Origin: Diaporthe sp. PMI_573
Lineage: Eukaryota; Ascomycota; Sordariomycetes; Diaporthales; Diaporthaceae
Assembly: GCA_021399435.1 (NCBI GenBank)
Contig: JAJTUP010000083.1
Location: 1 to 64,000, forward strand
Direction: 5' to 3'
Length of the DNA: 64,000 nucleotides
In this document: piece after piece, positions 11,288 through 21,089 of the stretch
Layout: each line of letters begins with the position of its first letter
Numbering within the stretch: the stretch's first letter is position 1
The notes under the pieces: model-generated
Database searches by the model: none
What the model saw: only the letters and a program-made list of their open reading frames with translations
What the model was told of the DNA's origin: nothing
Position numbers and translations under genes: made by a program

Positions 11288-12530
11288 GGAGATTTGTTCG
11301 ATGGATACTGAGTAGAGTTGGAGAAGGAAGAGGGATCGAGCGTAGAATTTATGGATGAAAGAAGATCAGGTTCATCCATTGCCCTTGAATATTAGGTAAC
11401 TTTTTCTCTACACTAACCCTATTGTGTATATCCACCTGCTGCTTCGAATCCAGAGGACACTGCGGGCCGTATCGGCCGGGCAGCTGGAGCGTGCTCGTTT
11501 TATCCGCTTCAGCAGGGTGTCGAGAACAAGCTGGCGAACAGGAGGATTTGAGCAAGGCTCGGACACATTCCCTGTCCACGCTAAACCCTATTTGTACTAT
11601 TGTTCCGATCACCTTGCCGAGTACCCTAGTGACCAACGTGCAGTTTTGGTCGTGAATGCGGGCTGTGCCTCTCTACTCTTCTGCCAACAGTCTGTGCGCA
11701 TCTCAATGACTGCTTTAGTGCATCCATTAGACAGCGGACCAGTGGACGGGGTAAAAGCTCAGTACCCAAACTGACGGTCGACGCTGTAAACATGAGCTGC
11801 TGACCTCTTGCTATTATACACAATTGCATAGACTACATCTCAAGGCTGAGCCAATGCTAGAACTTTGGAAGGGGTGGGCTTGCTACGGAACCGCAAGTAG
11901 AAAGTACTGGGGGTATCAGTGTGTACAATACGATCAATAATGGATGATAGGGGCATCTAGATGAGGCTGGGAGGAGAGCAGGACGGCCAGAGACAAAATG
12001 GCAGGGGCGACAAGGCGGCACGGTGGATCGACCGGCTATAGCCTGCCCCTGCGTGCATCCGATGCTCCAGAGCCGGGCCGAATTGTCACTCGATGCTGAT
12101 GCCAGTGTCGGGCCGTTGGATCTTCCCTGCTTCTCAGAAGCGCAGGCCTTCACATGACCAGGTCGAGATGCGGGTCATCCGATTGGGGACCTAAGTGTGA
12201 GGTGGGGAAACTCCTGTAAGGTACCAATCGTCATCTCGCCAAAGATACCGGGGTTTTGTTGGTCAATTCGACACTTGGCAATGGAGCCTGAGGAAGATTG
12301 TGACTAGAGACAATCAGCCTAGGGCAGATGTGACATTGGTACGATAACTGCTGACAGAAGGAATGAGTTGAAAAAACACCTTATTCTCGATAGTTGAGGC
12401 CTGCATACAGTAGCACGAGGTTGTGTCTGTTGGGCTAGGTTCAGGTTATATTCCATATACTCTCGACTATAGGTTTTCCTACTTCAGCGTACCTGTTGTC
12501 AAATTGCATCGCACATAATTGGTTCGCATG
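11288..12530. other. Intergenic with small relics
   Basis: No complete gene. An open plus frame 11424-11774 of 116 codons has no known motif. On the minus strand a short WD40-like phrase is present near 12066-12122 (separate entry). A copy of a dispersed repeat lies near 12140-12190. Confidence 0.45.
12055..12153 (-). pseudogene. WD40-repeat-like relic
   Basis: In one minus frame the peptide reads LASASSDNSARLWS, the usual core of a WD40 blade (A-S-x-S-x-D-x-x-x-R-L-W). The similarity covers only about 20 residues and is followed by non-homologous Pro/Cys-rich sequence. It may be a leftover of a STAND/NWD gene like the better-preserved ones at 19.2 kb and 62.4 kb. Chance cannot be excluded. 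Confidence 0.3.
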
Positions 12531-12576
12531 AGATGCAAAAGAAGAAGAAGCGGGCTGACGAAACGAGAAACCTGAG

Positions 12577-12830
12577 AAAACAGTGTTGCAACACACCCGC
12601 CGAGTACCCCTGTAAGAATGCTGCCTGTTCACGGCTTAAGCATGACATTCCTCGGCCCTGCTCCGATCCTTTCTTGGTAAGGATGGGAGAAATCATCAAT
12701 CTCTTCGAGAACACAGAGCTTGAGATTGGTGGAAGCGAATCGCGCTGCCACCTACTCGAAGGTACGTTTAAGCTTAGTTGGGAAACAATGGTAAACACAG
12801 CCACCTTCACATGACCAGATTCAGATGCCG
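12577..12830 (+). repeat. Dispersed repeat family, copy 1
   Basis: This segment is similar to the reverse complement of about 16125-16295. Shared blocks are TTGCAACACACCCGCCGAG, CCCCTGTAAG, GCTGCCTG/GCTGCCTA, ATGGGAGAA and a CACAGCC(A/G)CCTTCACATG end. A third, shorter copy (CCTTCACATGACCAG and following bases) is at 12140-12190 on the same strand. The open frame 12533-12814 contains several Cys but no recognised fold. The family could be a degraded gene or element. Confidence 0.6.
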
Positions 12831-12858
12831 CTCATGCAGTTGGGAGGTCGCGAATGGC

Positions 12859-12876
12859 CCGGGGGGGGGGGGCGGC
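12859..12876. repeat. Poly-G tract
   Basis: A run of about a dozen G bases interrupted once, followed by GGCGGCGCGCG. Likely slippage-prone; no function assigned. Confidence 0.6.
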
Positions 12877-13411
12877 GCGCGTAGAGGACGTCATGTGCAA
12901 AGTACTGATGTAACTAAAGGACATTGATCTCCCCAAAACAGTCCTTGGCAAGATGAATTAATAAGAAGGAGCAGCAGCCAGGGTTGGAAGGCTTCCCAAT
13001 CAAAATGGCTACCATTCCGCTGGGTCGGCCTGATTACATGATAAAAATATGTTTCTATACCTTGCAGGTGATTGATTGAACCAACCACATATACCTACAT
13101 ACTATGCTGCCCCTAGTTGCGGCTCAGTTGCTACAAAGGGAACCAACATACAATCCTTCCCTTGTAATGGGGGGTAGACACTCAATAATTTTGCGGCAAG
13201 CTCTTCTAATGCGCTCTGACTTAGGTGATGACCGGACAGAAGTACGCTAAGTGGTGCAACTGGCCTGCCTCTGTTGGGTGTGCTTCACAGTCGAGTGATG
13301 GATTCGAGCACTGCCGATACATAAATCGGAACGATTGATTTCAAAGCTTGAGAAACTACGCCATGGTTGTCCCAAGTCCACGCGGAAACTCGATCACTAC
13401 GTTTGTTGATT

Positions 13412-13418
13412 TATAAAA
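13412..13418 (+). promoter_or_regulatory. TATA-like box before the Clr5-domain gene
   Basis: TATAAAA at 13412-13418 precedes the ATG at 13434 by 16 bases. This is close to the start codon, so either the leader is very short or the box is fortuitous. Confidence 0.3.
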
Positions 13419-13433
13419 CCCCCAAGTTCCATA

Positions 13434-14516
13434 ATGTCATTTTCATCTAATTTGGGAAGTTATGCCAACTGGAGCGACTTGGATAGCAGACAAGTTGATA
13501 TACCAGACATTGCGAATCCTTGCAGAGACATTTCTGGCGAGTACCCAGATGCATTTATAGCAGAAACGGAGTTGAACTGCCCCTTTGCGACAACTCTGCC
13601 AATGACGAACATGCAGAGTTCAGTCACCTCTGCGAAGGACTGTGTTGTCGGAGCAGAGATCTCCTCTGAATCACCACAGAGGAATACTCGACGCAAAAAA
13701 TACGCTGACAAGAACGATTGGGAATTCCACCGAGAAAGGATAAGCAAAATGTACAGGGTGATGAAGTTAAAGGATGTCCTGGCATTCATGGAAAAAACCC
13801 ACGAGTTCTTTGCTACCGAAAAGATGTACAAAGACCGTTTCAAAATGTGGGGAGTTGAGAAGAATGTTACAGCTAAACGGGTACAGGGGGCACTACAACG
13901 CGCAGAGGGATCCAGTCCAGCTGTAACAGGCGATTTTGACGCATCAGACAATACCAAAATCCAGAAATACGTTCGCAGAAGATCGGCTGGACTTGGTAAA
14001 TTGTCTCCAGAGGATCGACGTCGCGCTAGAAGCCTATTCGCACCAGACGAGAGTAAGCGTGCCCATGGAAATGAGAGGCACAGCAGCGGCAAGTATCACC
14101 CGACTGCATGCCAGGCTGATCGGGAAATCGAGCAACCACTGCAGAATACGATTATTGCAGAGGCCCAAGTCTCCCACACTCAGGACGCGCAACAATCCAC
14201 TCATGGCTTTTTCGCCGGTCATACATCAGCCTATCCACTTATGGCTTCTGTGCCTTTCGACAATCATCAAGCGCCTCTAGATTCTGGTACAACCCAGCTA
14301 GATATTCGGGAAAGACTGTACTCGGGCTATTCTTCAGTATATCAGCCAAGTCCATCCGGTGTTGGTAACGATGTCCTTGTGGCAGGGCAGTCATGGACAC
14401 AGCCGCAGTCTTCAGTCTATGCTGGCACCCCTACAACATGGTGGACAGGGACTTCGTTTGAACAGATGCCGGAGGAACCACAGACACTATACCAGCAACT
14501 CAATCAGTATAGCTAG
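13434..14516 (+). CDS. Clr5-domain protein, 360 aa
   Basis: Residues about 97-146 match the Clr5 domain, a fungal DNA-binding-like module named after Schizosaccharomyces pombe Clr5. Visible landmarks are an initial Trp (NDWEFHRERISKMY), a Leu-rich helix (MKLKDVLAFM), an F-A-T-E-K-M-YKDRFK segment and the terminal KMWGVEKN. It is preceded by a basic RRKKYADK stretch and followed by a second basic region (KIQKYVRRRSAGLGKLS). The C-terminal half is Ser/Gln/Tyr-rich and probably disordered, as expected for a regulator. The gene is a single open exon without stop or frameshift, so it may be intact. Likely nuclear; target unknown. No partner genes adjoin it. Confidence 0.8.
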   Translation: MSFSSNLGSYANWSDLDSRQVDIPDIANPCRDISGEYPDAFIAETELNCPFATTLPMTNMQSSVTSAKDCVVGAEISSESPQRNTRRKKYADKNDWEFHRERISKMYRVMKLKDVLAFMEKTHEFFATEKMYKDRFKMWGVEKNVTAKRVQGALQRAEGSSPAVTGDFDASDNTKIQKYVRRRSAGLGKLSPEDRRRARSLFAPDESKRAHGNERHSSGKYHPTACQADREIEQPLQNTIIAEAQVSHTQDAQQSTHGFFAGHTSAYPLMASVPFDNHQAPLDSGTTQLDIRERLYSGYSSVYQPSPSGVGNDVLVAGQSWTQPQSSVYAGTPTTWWTGTSFEQMPEEPQTLYQQLNQYS

Positions 14517-15602
14517 TGGTCACGAAGCTGTTGTCGTCCTTGAAATGGGGTGGTCAGGGAAGGCTTGTGGTTATTACTACGTGCGCAGAGAGTGAAATTC
14601 GCTGTTTAGGTGTGAAGGAAGCCTGGTCGACTTTATCATATGCTTGTATACATTCGTTCACTGTCATCCGTAATCACCCAAGCATAATTGCAATGATTCT
14701 ACAAGGTCTGTTAGCTCTAACAACAAATAGAATGTCACCCTTAAGTATAGTGCCGAGCCCATGAAAATCGGGCAGTCTGTTTGCCAGCTTCCGAGAGCGA
14801 AATGGGATCAGGTATCGGGCCATGCGTCTAGACGCAGATGCAGAATCACCGTAAAGACTTCAATTACCAGTTCCGAGGCTTACTAGTCATGCAGCCGTGC
14901 ACAGGTCTACAGGGCAAGGGTCTCCAGAATATGTGCATGCGCACCCTGCAAATTGAGTCCTCCGCGAACGTCGAGCGGTGCCATCGCCAGGGTAATCTGA
15001 GCCTTGAATTAGCCCATGTACAGACAAACGACGTTGATCGGCCTTCGCAATCGCTCCCCACAGACCTGCCAAAAAGCATAAAACCCATCACAGGGGCCTG
15101 GGGCCATGGCTGGGTTCTGACTGACCAGACCAGCGCAGGCCTGGTGCTCCGTGCCCTGCGCAGCCATCATTCAACTCTCGATTGCGGCGAGTAGTCAATG
15201 GCACGGGCAGGCGAAACTTGCATATGCAGCTACATAGCAAACAATGGAACCATCCCGGCAGGACAATGTGTAACCAATCCAGCCCTGATCTGAAATAGGT
15301 ATGCCGGAGTATGTCCAATGTGGCTTGGCGCGTATACTCCTTGATCCTCAAGTAAGATAAGCAAGTTAGTTCCCAACCTGGGAGAGCGGCCTGTTTTTTA
15401 TATCCAGGAGCTCATGGAGCTGTACCTACTAAACCTGTGAAGATTGCTTCCGCTTTAGACACGATATTCACAGAATTTTTATCAACCCGAGTACATTCGC
15501 ATTTATCACAAGCCTCAACCCTAAAGGATATTATCAAAGTTTATAGGTCATCGTCACTTTGCTCATGAATCGTGTGTAATTGTCCATCGTCCCCAAGGTG
15601 TC
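14517..15602. other. Intergenic, no supported gene
   Basis: Open frames of about 75-118 codons overlap on both strands between 14838 and 15351 without a domain signature. No transposon terminus was recognised. Confidence 0.45.
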
Positions 15603-16013
15603 ATGCCTTCAGTTCACAGCAAGCCAGACAGGCCATCATCACAATGGAAAATAGTTGCGCGCTTTCAGCAGGCGGTGACCGACGCATGGGACTTGTGCAT
15701 GCCCGAGTTGCTCTTTATCCGCACGCACAGTATGTTGTTAGATAGCAAGAAGAGTAGTTATGCTAACGTTGAGCTGCATAGTGCAATGGACCTGATGAAG
15801 CGCCCCCTGAGGGTTGACCCCAACATGACCTAACAAATGCTCGCGGACGCAGGGTTTGTCGACATCAGGCAAGAGGTCATCCAGTTGCCTGTCAATAGCG
15901 GTTTAGTCGACCCGTACGAGATCGACGTTGGCAGGTGGTTCAATATTAGCCTCTACAAGAGCATTATGGGGCTCAGGTTTGAAGCTGGATTTGCGAATAG
16001 CAGATGTGCCTGA
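15603..16013 (+). pseudogene. SAM-dependent methyltransferase, C-terminal remnant
   Basis: The peptide around 15834-15980 (MLADAGFVDIRQE, then IDVGRWFN) has the pattern of the C-terminal third of the fungal LaeA-like/TAM-domain methyltransferases, where an AGF-DI strand is followed by a GRWFN helix. The frame is continuous from 15603 to the TGA at 16011-16013, apart from one TAA at 15831-15833 that sits directly before CAA and could itself be a mutated CAA. The Rossmann motif I with the SAM-binding glycines is absent, and after GRWFNISLYKSIMGL the match fades. It is a fragment and cannot be active. A related but different tail is at 28.1-28.35 kb. Confidence 0.65.
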
Positions 16014-16124
16014 CACTTGTTCCAAAAAGGGTGACCATACCTACAACGCCTGCTGCTCCTCTGCATGCCAAAGCCTCCTCCCTCCCTCCTCTTTGTTCTT
16101 TTTGCAGATGACTCCTCCGCATCT

Positions 16125-16346
16125 AACCCAGAGCATGTGAAGGCGGCTGTGCTCGACTTTGATTCAACAAATCTGAAACCGAATTTCCCCAGTTCTCCCA
16201 TTCTGACCAGGAATGGTTCGGAACAGGACGCTGAGCTATGACTAGGCAGCAGCCTTACAGGGGTCCTCGGCGGGTGTGTTGCAATACCATCTTGAAGTCT
16301 GGTTTCTCGTATGGTCGACCCCGCTTTCGGGTCTCCTGTCAACTAA
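16125..16346 (-). repeat. Dispersed repeat family, inverted copy
   Basis: On the minus strand this reads TTGCAACACACCCGCCGAG, CCCCTGTAAGG, GCTGCCTAG and ends with a CACAGCCGCCTTCACATG block, matching the copy at 12577-12830 in inverted orientation. Identity is patchy with indels. No coding function is evident. Confidence 0.6.
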
Positions 16347-17260
16347 ATTTCATGCAACGTGATTGGCTGCATGGAGGCTGACTAAAATTGTAGGAAATAC
16401 CTCCGTCACAGTCAACATCAACCCACTGCCATCCAGAACAAGCAGGCCTCAACTGCCGAAAATAGGATGTCACCTCATTCCCTTTTTGTGATCTACTCAT
16501 CTATCAGGTATAACTCTATTTCCTCATCACATCTGAGCCCATCAATCGCCTTTCAACTCCAATATAATTAAATATAAAGTGTGTGTGAGCTGCGAAGTGA
16601 ACGACTCTATTCGATTGAGCGCTTAGAAACCACTTACCTAAGGAACATTCCTGACACTCGTCCAAGCTACGTAAGCATGTCCTAATTTTGTAACATTAAC
16701 AGTGCTTCAAGACAGGGGGGCAAAGTTGCAAGACAGGGGCCGGGCGGAATGGCCGGTCTGGGTCTAGAATCAGCTATCAGAGCCAACAAGAAAGGAAGGT
16801 GAAAGAAGTGAGCCATGCCCAAAGTTTCCATGTATAAGGTACAGTAGGGCTAGCGTGACAGACAGCCGGGAACCAATGAAAGTCTCATCGACCTTATAGG
16901 TGACGGTGATGATGACATGGCACCCAGCCATACACCCGCACAACATGTAGGGGCCAACGCTTCAGCACAGTTTAAGTTCTCAGGGAGCCATTATCGACTA
17001 CATGATCCATCAGCTCTGCATGAGACGCCCGAAAAGAAAAAGCATATTACACTATCCGAATCAGCGATCACTTTGTTGTACATTAATGTTCACGTCCTGA
17101 TACCACCTAAAACCCATGACCACAGTAAATCACTAATGCGAAGCCTGTATTTGCCGAACTCTGAATATGTATACCGAGCAAACTTAGATAGGGAACCGCT
17201 GTCTACCTGCCCACACCACCCGTCTCAGTAGGTAGAGTAATTGTCTACCGGATTAGCTAT
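16347..17260. other. Intergenic, no supported gene
   Basis: An open plus frame of 104 codons (16917-17231) has no recognised motif. AT-rich sequence around 16500-16640. Nothing else is supported. Confidence 0.45.
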
Positions 17261-17954
17261 TTATTTGCTGCCTTTTGAAAAATTTGATTTTGGTATACGT
17301 ACTGTAAAAGATGTTGTCGTATATGTTGTTGTATAAACTGTGGTAACAGCAGGTGTGCAATCGGGAATTTTATCGCATTTTCTCGGGTTTGCAATTCCGG
17401 CCTGGGAACATACCTGACAATTGGCCGTGTCTGTCCAAACAGCCGTTGAGGTAGAAATGGTACTCCATGTGCTTGGGATTGATTGATAATTGCACGTTAT
17501 AAGCCTCGAGTCATCGGAAGTAATTACTTGCATTGGCAGGGCAACGGTCGTAGACTCCGACGTACACACACATGCATTCCGATTCCTCCCTAATCCAGGC
17601 GCTGCACCCAGCGTTGTACACAGCACAGATGCTGTAGAAGTCTCAAATGCGGAATAGCTTGTGATTGTAGAATACTGGATTGTAGAATCTGTCGGGGTGA
17701 GGGACTTGAATGTCTCGGATTCAGTATTCGAAGTGAATTGAGTTTGCGCTGCACATCCTAAAGTAGAGGTATTCCTCTCGCAGGCATTATCGTTACTGCG
17801 AATCATTAGCTGCAATTCCTCCAGTTCCCTGCTCTGCTGATTACCTAGCTGTAAGGGAACTGCCTTTTGTCAATGCTATAGCAGGCCCTGTAACACAAGT
17901 AGCTGCGGCTACGGTACAAAAAAGGAGGGACAAGAGTGAGGCCGACATTGTCAT
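17261..17954 (-). CDS. Secreted Ser/Thr-rich hypothetical protein
   Basis: The main exon runs from about 17835 down to the stop at 17261 and encodes a Thr/Ser/Cys-rich protein with CVC and CQVC motifs and a Thr/Tyr repeat (TTVYTTTYTTTSF), the composition of a fungal cell-wall or secreted glycoprotein. Upstream, ATG at 17954 starts a hydrophobic leader (MSASLLSLLFCTVAAATCV), a good signal peptide. That leader is in another frame, so an intron is needed; a GTAGCC...CTTACAG interval (about 64 bp) would join them in frame, but the donor is weak. A frameshift is the alternative. No family is recognised. Confidence 0.5.
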
Positions 17955-18216
17955 TTAGGATATTAGCGAAGACCCGTTCCTCGGAATTCAGGGAGATTGC
18001 GAGCTTATTATATATTGATTACGTGCGACTATTCTTATTTTCAAATGCTAATCTATGGTATAAGGGTTCTTGAGATGCAGAAAGCCGCCCCCCATATTAT
18101 ACCTATTTCATTTTAAAAGCTGCATTAAGGTGAACCGAAAACTTAAATCAGAAACCATGTGCCTCTCGGGATAAATGCATTTGCAAATTCTCTCAGAGAA
18201 CTTTCATGTCCCTTTT

Positions 18217-19120
18217 TCAATTCCATAAATCCACCAAATAGTTTATCCCGCTCGTGTTCATCAACCTGTGAGGGTTGCTTAGCGTCCTGCTCGAGAAGCC
18301 GCTCGTCTGGGGCCAGGGCTCTGGCATATCGCTGATTACTACCTGGAACCATGAGTTAGCAAGACGTCGGCATACGATGAGAAAGGCCGTCGTGTATCAG
18401 CATAGGATATGGGGGCAATGCGGCCCGACCAGTGGCCTCGAGGCCGCGGGCGCAACTCACATCCACCATCCGCTGTTCCTCCTCCTCCGCCCCAGTCGCC
18501 GTCTCGATGTCCTGGGTGGCCTGCTTCTCCTGGTCGATGTAGCTAGGCTGGTCCGGCACGACGCTTGCCTGAGCAACCTCGCCCTCAGCATCTGTCCGTT
18601 CGGGGGCTGAGGATGAGGCCTCTACTTGTTGTCGCTCCTTCCTATTCCTCTCCCTCCGCTTGACCTGCTCCACGAGGACATCCTTGACCAGGGCCCTCAC
18701 CCGCGGGCTGAGAAAGTCGCCCTGGATGCTCGTCACGCCCCTCGGCGGCTGCGCCGGGATGAGGTCGATTCCCACGATCACGCCGTTCGGGCCGGTGGCG
18801 TCCTTGGCCACCTGCGACCAGGACCCCGGCGCGTAGCCCAGGTCCACGACGGTCTGGTTCCGGCGGAAGAGGCCGTATCGATCGTTCATCTGCAGACAGG
18901 TCAGTCATCGAACCACTCCCTCATAAACGCATACGATCAGGAAGGCCATGGTTTAATGGGAAGGGGGGGGGGGGTGATAACGGTGAGCGGCCAGACAGAC
19001 CTCCATCAGCTTCCACGCCGCCCTGCTCTTCATGCCCTGCACCTTGGCCTGCCGGGCAAAGCGGTCCTTGCTCTGGCGAGACTTCCACTGAGAGCTTGAC
19101 GAAGCGTTCCGGCGCGCCTC
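18217..19120 (-). pseudogene. MRM2: Mitochondrial rRNA 2'-O-methyltransferase MRM2 (FtsJ/RrmJ type), truncated copy
   Basis: MRM2 methylates a uridine of mitochondrial 21S rRNA. Three exon blocks are readable: about 19120-19001 (SRQSKDRFARQAKVQG and the KSRAAWKL helix that carries the catalytic Lys), 18889-18461 (VVDLGYAPGSWSQVA, the SAM-binding motif, then GIDLIP and GDFLSP), and 18342-18217 (VVISDMPEPWPQTSG, with the catalytic Asp). Introns are 19000-18890 (111 bp) and 18460-18343 (118 bp, GTGAGT, GCTAAC branch, CCAG), both in frame. The copy lacks a start codon and targeting region, and it ends after LMNTSG with unrelated residues and a TGA, so the C-terminal third including the last catalytic Lys is missing. 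It is a segmental fragment of a housekeeping gene. Confidence 0.85.
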
Positions 19121-19194
19121 GAGCGGCCTTAATCGGCAGGTCCGACAAGCAGGTTGTCTACTTCGTCCACTAATCAGCTAAAGACTTCCTACAG

Positions 19195-20041
19195 GGGAAG
19201 GCCGGGCACCAAGCTTCTCAAGAGGCTTTCAACTGGGTCTTCCCTCTGGGGATGGAAGATGTAAACCACATCATCTTCTCAAGATCGCTCAATACGATGT
19301 TTACGGTCTTGCAACGCGACATGTACGGTTTAAAGGCACCTGGATTCCCAATCGACGAGGTGCAAACGCCATCTTCCGACCCACTGGCCCCAGTACGGTA
19401 CTCATGCGTCTTCTGGGTTGACCATCTCCGCGACTCGATTTCCGATCAAGACATGCTGCAATGCAACACACTGGATGCGGTCCAGACCTTCCTTGAGAAG
19501 AAGTATCTTTACTGGCTCGAAGCTCTCAGTCTACTCCGAGCTATGTCGGAGGGTATCATTGCCATAAGGCAACTTGAGGGCCTAATTGTAGGTATTTAGT
19601 TACTAACGCCAGAGAGCCATACTAACAGAGATGCAGGGGCGTACTGATCAAAGACCGCTAACGACCTTTGTTCGAGATGCACATCGGTTCGCTCTCTCCT
19701 ACAGATGGATAATCGAGCAAGCTCCTCTTCAAGCGTACACATCAGCCCTCGTATTTGCACCAGGTTGCAGTCTGGTGAAAGAAAAATTTAAGGCGGAAGA
19801 ACCTAGCTGGATCAGTACGAAGCCAGTAGTGGAAGCGGACTGGAATGCATACCTGCAGACGCTCAAAGGCCATGACAGCTCGGTTCACTCGGTCGCCTTC
19901 TCAGCGGATGGCCAGCGGCTCGCGTCGGGTTCACGCGACAATACCGTCAAGATCTGGGATCCCGCCTCGGGGCAATGCCTGCAGACGCTCAAAGGCCATG
20001 ACAGACGCTCAAAGGCCATGACAGCTCGGTTCACTCGGTCG
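19195..20041 (+). pseudogene. STAND (NACHT-WD40, HET-E/NWD-like) protein fragment
   Basis: The sequence covers the linker after the NACHT domain and the start of the WD40 propeller. Visible landmarks are RDMYGLKAPGFPI, SCVFWVDHL, LEKKYLYWLEALSLLRAM, a 37-bp intron at 19592-19628 that keeps frame, then [33 protein letters not shown] and one full WD blade ([26 protein letters not shown]). The NACHT ATPase (P-loop) is missing upstream. In the second blade a 20-bp duplication (ACGCTCAAAGGCCATGACAG twice around 19980-20020) shifts frame, and homology stops near 20041 at the junction with the antisense repeat-protein gene. Such proteins act in fungal non-self recognition; this copy is dead. Confidence 0.85.
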
Positions 20042-20539
20042 CCTTATAACCTGATCGACCGTCCGTCTCCGCGTCTGTGGTGACTTTCGTTTCAGTGGAT
20101 CCAGAGTTGTAACCACCCCGCCCGTCGGTCTCAGCGCTCGTGACACCGTTGTGCTCGGAGACCTCAACAGAGTTGTAGCCAGACCGTCCGTCAGTCGTGA
20201 TATCAGTGAGACCCGTCTGGCTGGTAACATCAACAGAGTTGTACCCAGAGCGACCATCAGTGTTGGTGGCTATAGTGGCGCGCCGCGCGGTGGTCCCCAC
20301 CGAGTTATAGCCAGAGCGGCCAGCGGTGGAGAGCTCATCTCGAGCCGCGGCGCCCACGTGGCTTTCGTATCCAGAGTGGCCCGGTTCCATAGCCGCGATG
20401 GAGACGGCGACCGGGGCGGAAAAGGCCGCGCGAGGAAACAGAGTAGCCACAAAGGCGACGAAGATGGTGCACTGGGGCGCTTGTTAGTTAGCAAGGCGAG
20501 GAGACTCGGGTGGTTGGAAAATATGAGACTGACCTTCAT
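20031..20539 (-). CDS. Secreted protein with tandem GRSGYNS repeats, 3'-truncated
   Basis: Exon 1 is only ATGAAG (20539-20534); the intron 20533-20472 (62 bp, GTCAGT donor, CTAACTAAC branch sites, CCCAG acceptor) leads to exon 2, 20471-20031. The 148-aa product starts with a strong signal peptide ([20 protein letters not shown], likely cut near AFSA). The rest is a tandem array of about 22-residue units, each with SGYES, SGYNS or GGYNS preceded by D-G-R or A-G-R; five to six units are present, separated by Thr/Glu/Asp-rich spacers. No Lys-Arg (Kex2) sites separate the units. The last unit ends SGYKATE-stop exactly where the DNA becomes antisense WD40 sequence, so the native 3' end has been lost. 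Family not recognised; it may be a cell-wall/effector repeat protein or, less likely, a RiPP-type precursor. Confidence 0.7.
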
Positions 20540-20572
20540 CTTGACCACGAGAAGGTTGCTAAAGCAAGGCGA

Positions 20573-20582
20573 GTATATATTT
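20573..20582 (-). promoter_or_regulatory. TATA box of the GRSGYNS-repeat gene
   Basis: On the minus strand the sequence AAAATATATA lies about 35 bp upstream of the ATG at 20539, a suitable position for a core promoter with a short leader. Confidence 0.4.
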
Positions 20583-21089
20583 TGGCTCGTAATTTGATTT
20601 TATTATCCCAAAGAACATTTATAAAAGCTGAGTGAGGATGATCTGCTCTCCTAGACTTCAACACGAGTTAAACTCAAGGACCGTACTTAGTCGAGTCTAT
20701 AACGACTCTCAATGCTTTTCTCGTCGTTTCTACTTCCCTTCCCGCCATAAAATGACGAGTACTTCTTTCCCAACGTACTTTCATGTTCAGGGATACAGAA
20801 GGCCTTGAGCCGGTCTGCATCGACCTTGTCTACATACTGTACCTCAAGCTGAAGCACACTCGCATAAACTGAAGTACCATAAGTGGTGCAAGGTATTATG
20901 TTCTAAAATCTGGTTCGAAGGAGAATCCATTCATATAATAATTCCACATCCCTCTTACAAAACAATACGAACTCCTAGAAAGTATTTCGCGTTATTCTCG
21001 AACCATTGATTACTCTAGGCTTTATTTCTAGAGACGGGCTCATACTGTATAAAGAATTTCAAAACACAATCCAGGAGTGCTGATAAAAT
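20583..21089. other. Divergent intergenic region
   Basis: About 500 bp between two divergently transcribed genes. It is AT-rich near the right end. TATAAAG at 21048-21054 is listed separately. No repeat or open frame of note. Confidence 0.5.
21048..21054 (+). promoter_or_regulatory. TATA box before the transthyretin-like gene
   Basis: TATAAAG stands 36 bp upstream of the ATG at 21090. Confidence 0.4.

Noticed and set aside
13460..14092. Minus-strand open frame of 210 codons
   Set aside because: Antisense shadow of the Clr5-domain gene, whose domain is on the plus strand.
20031..20539. Calling the GRSGYNS protein a confirmed RiPP precursor
   Set aside because: There are no Kex2 Lys-Arg sites between units and no UstYa-type, peptidase or transporter genes nearby, so only the repeat structure is claimed.
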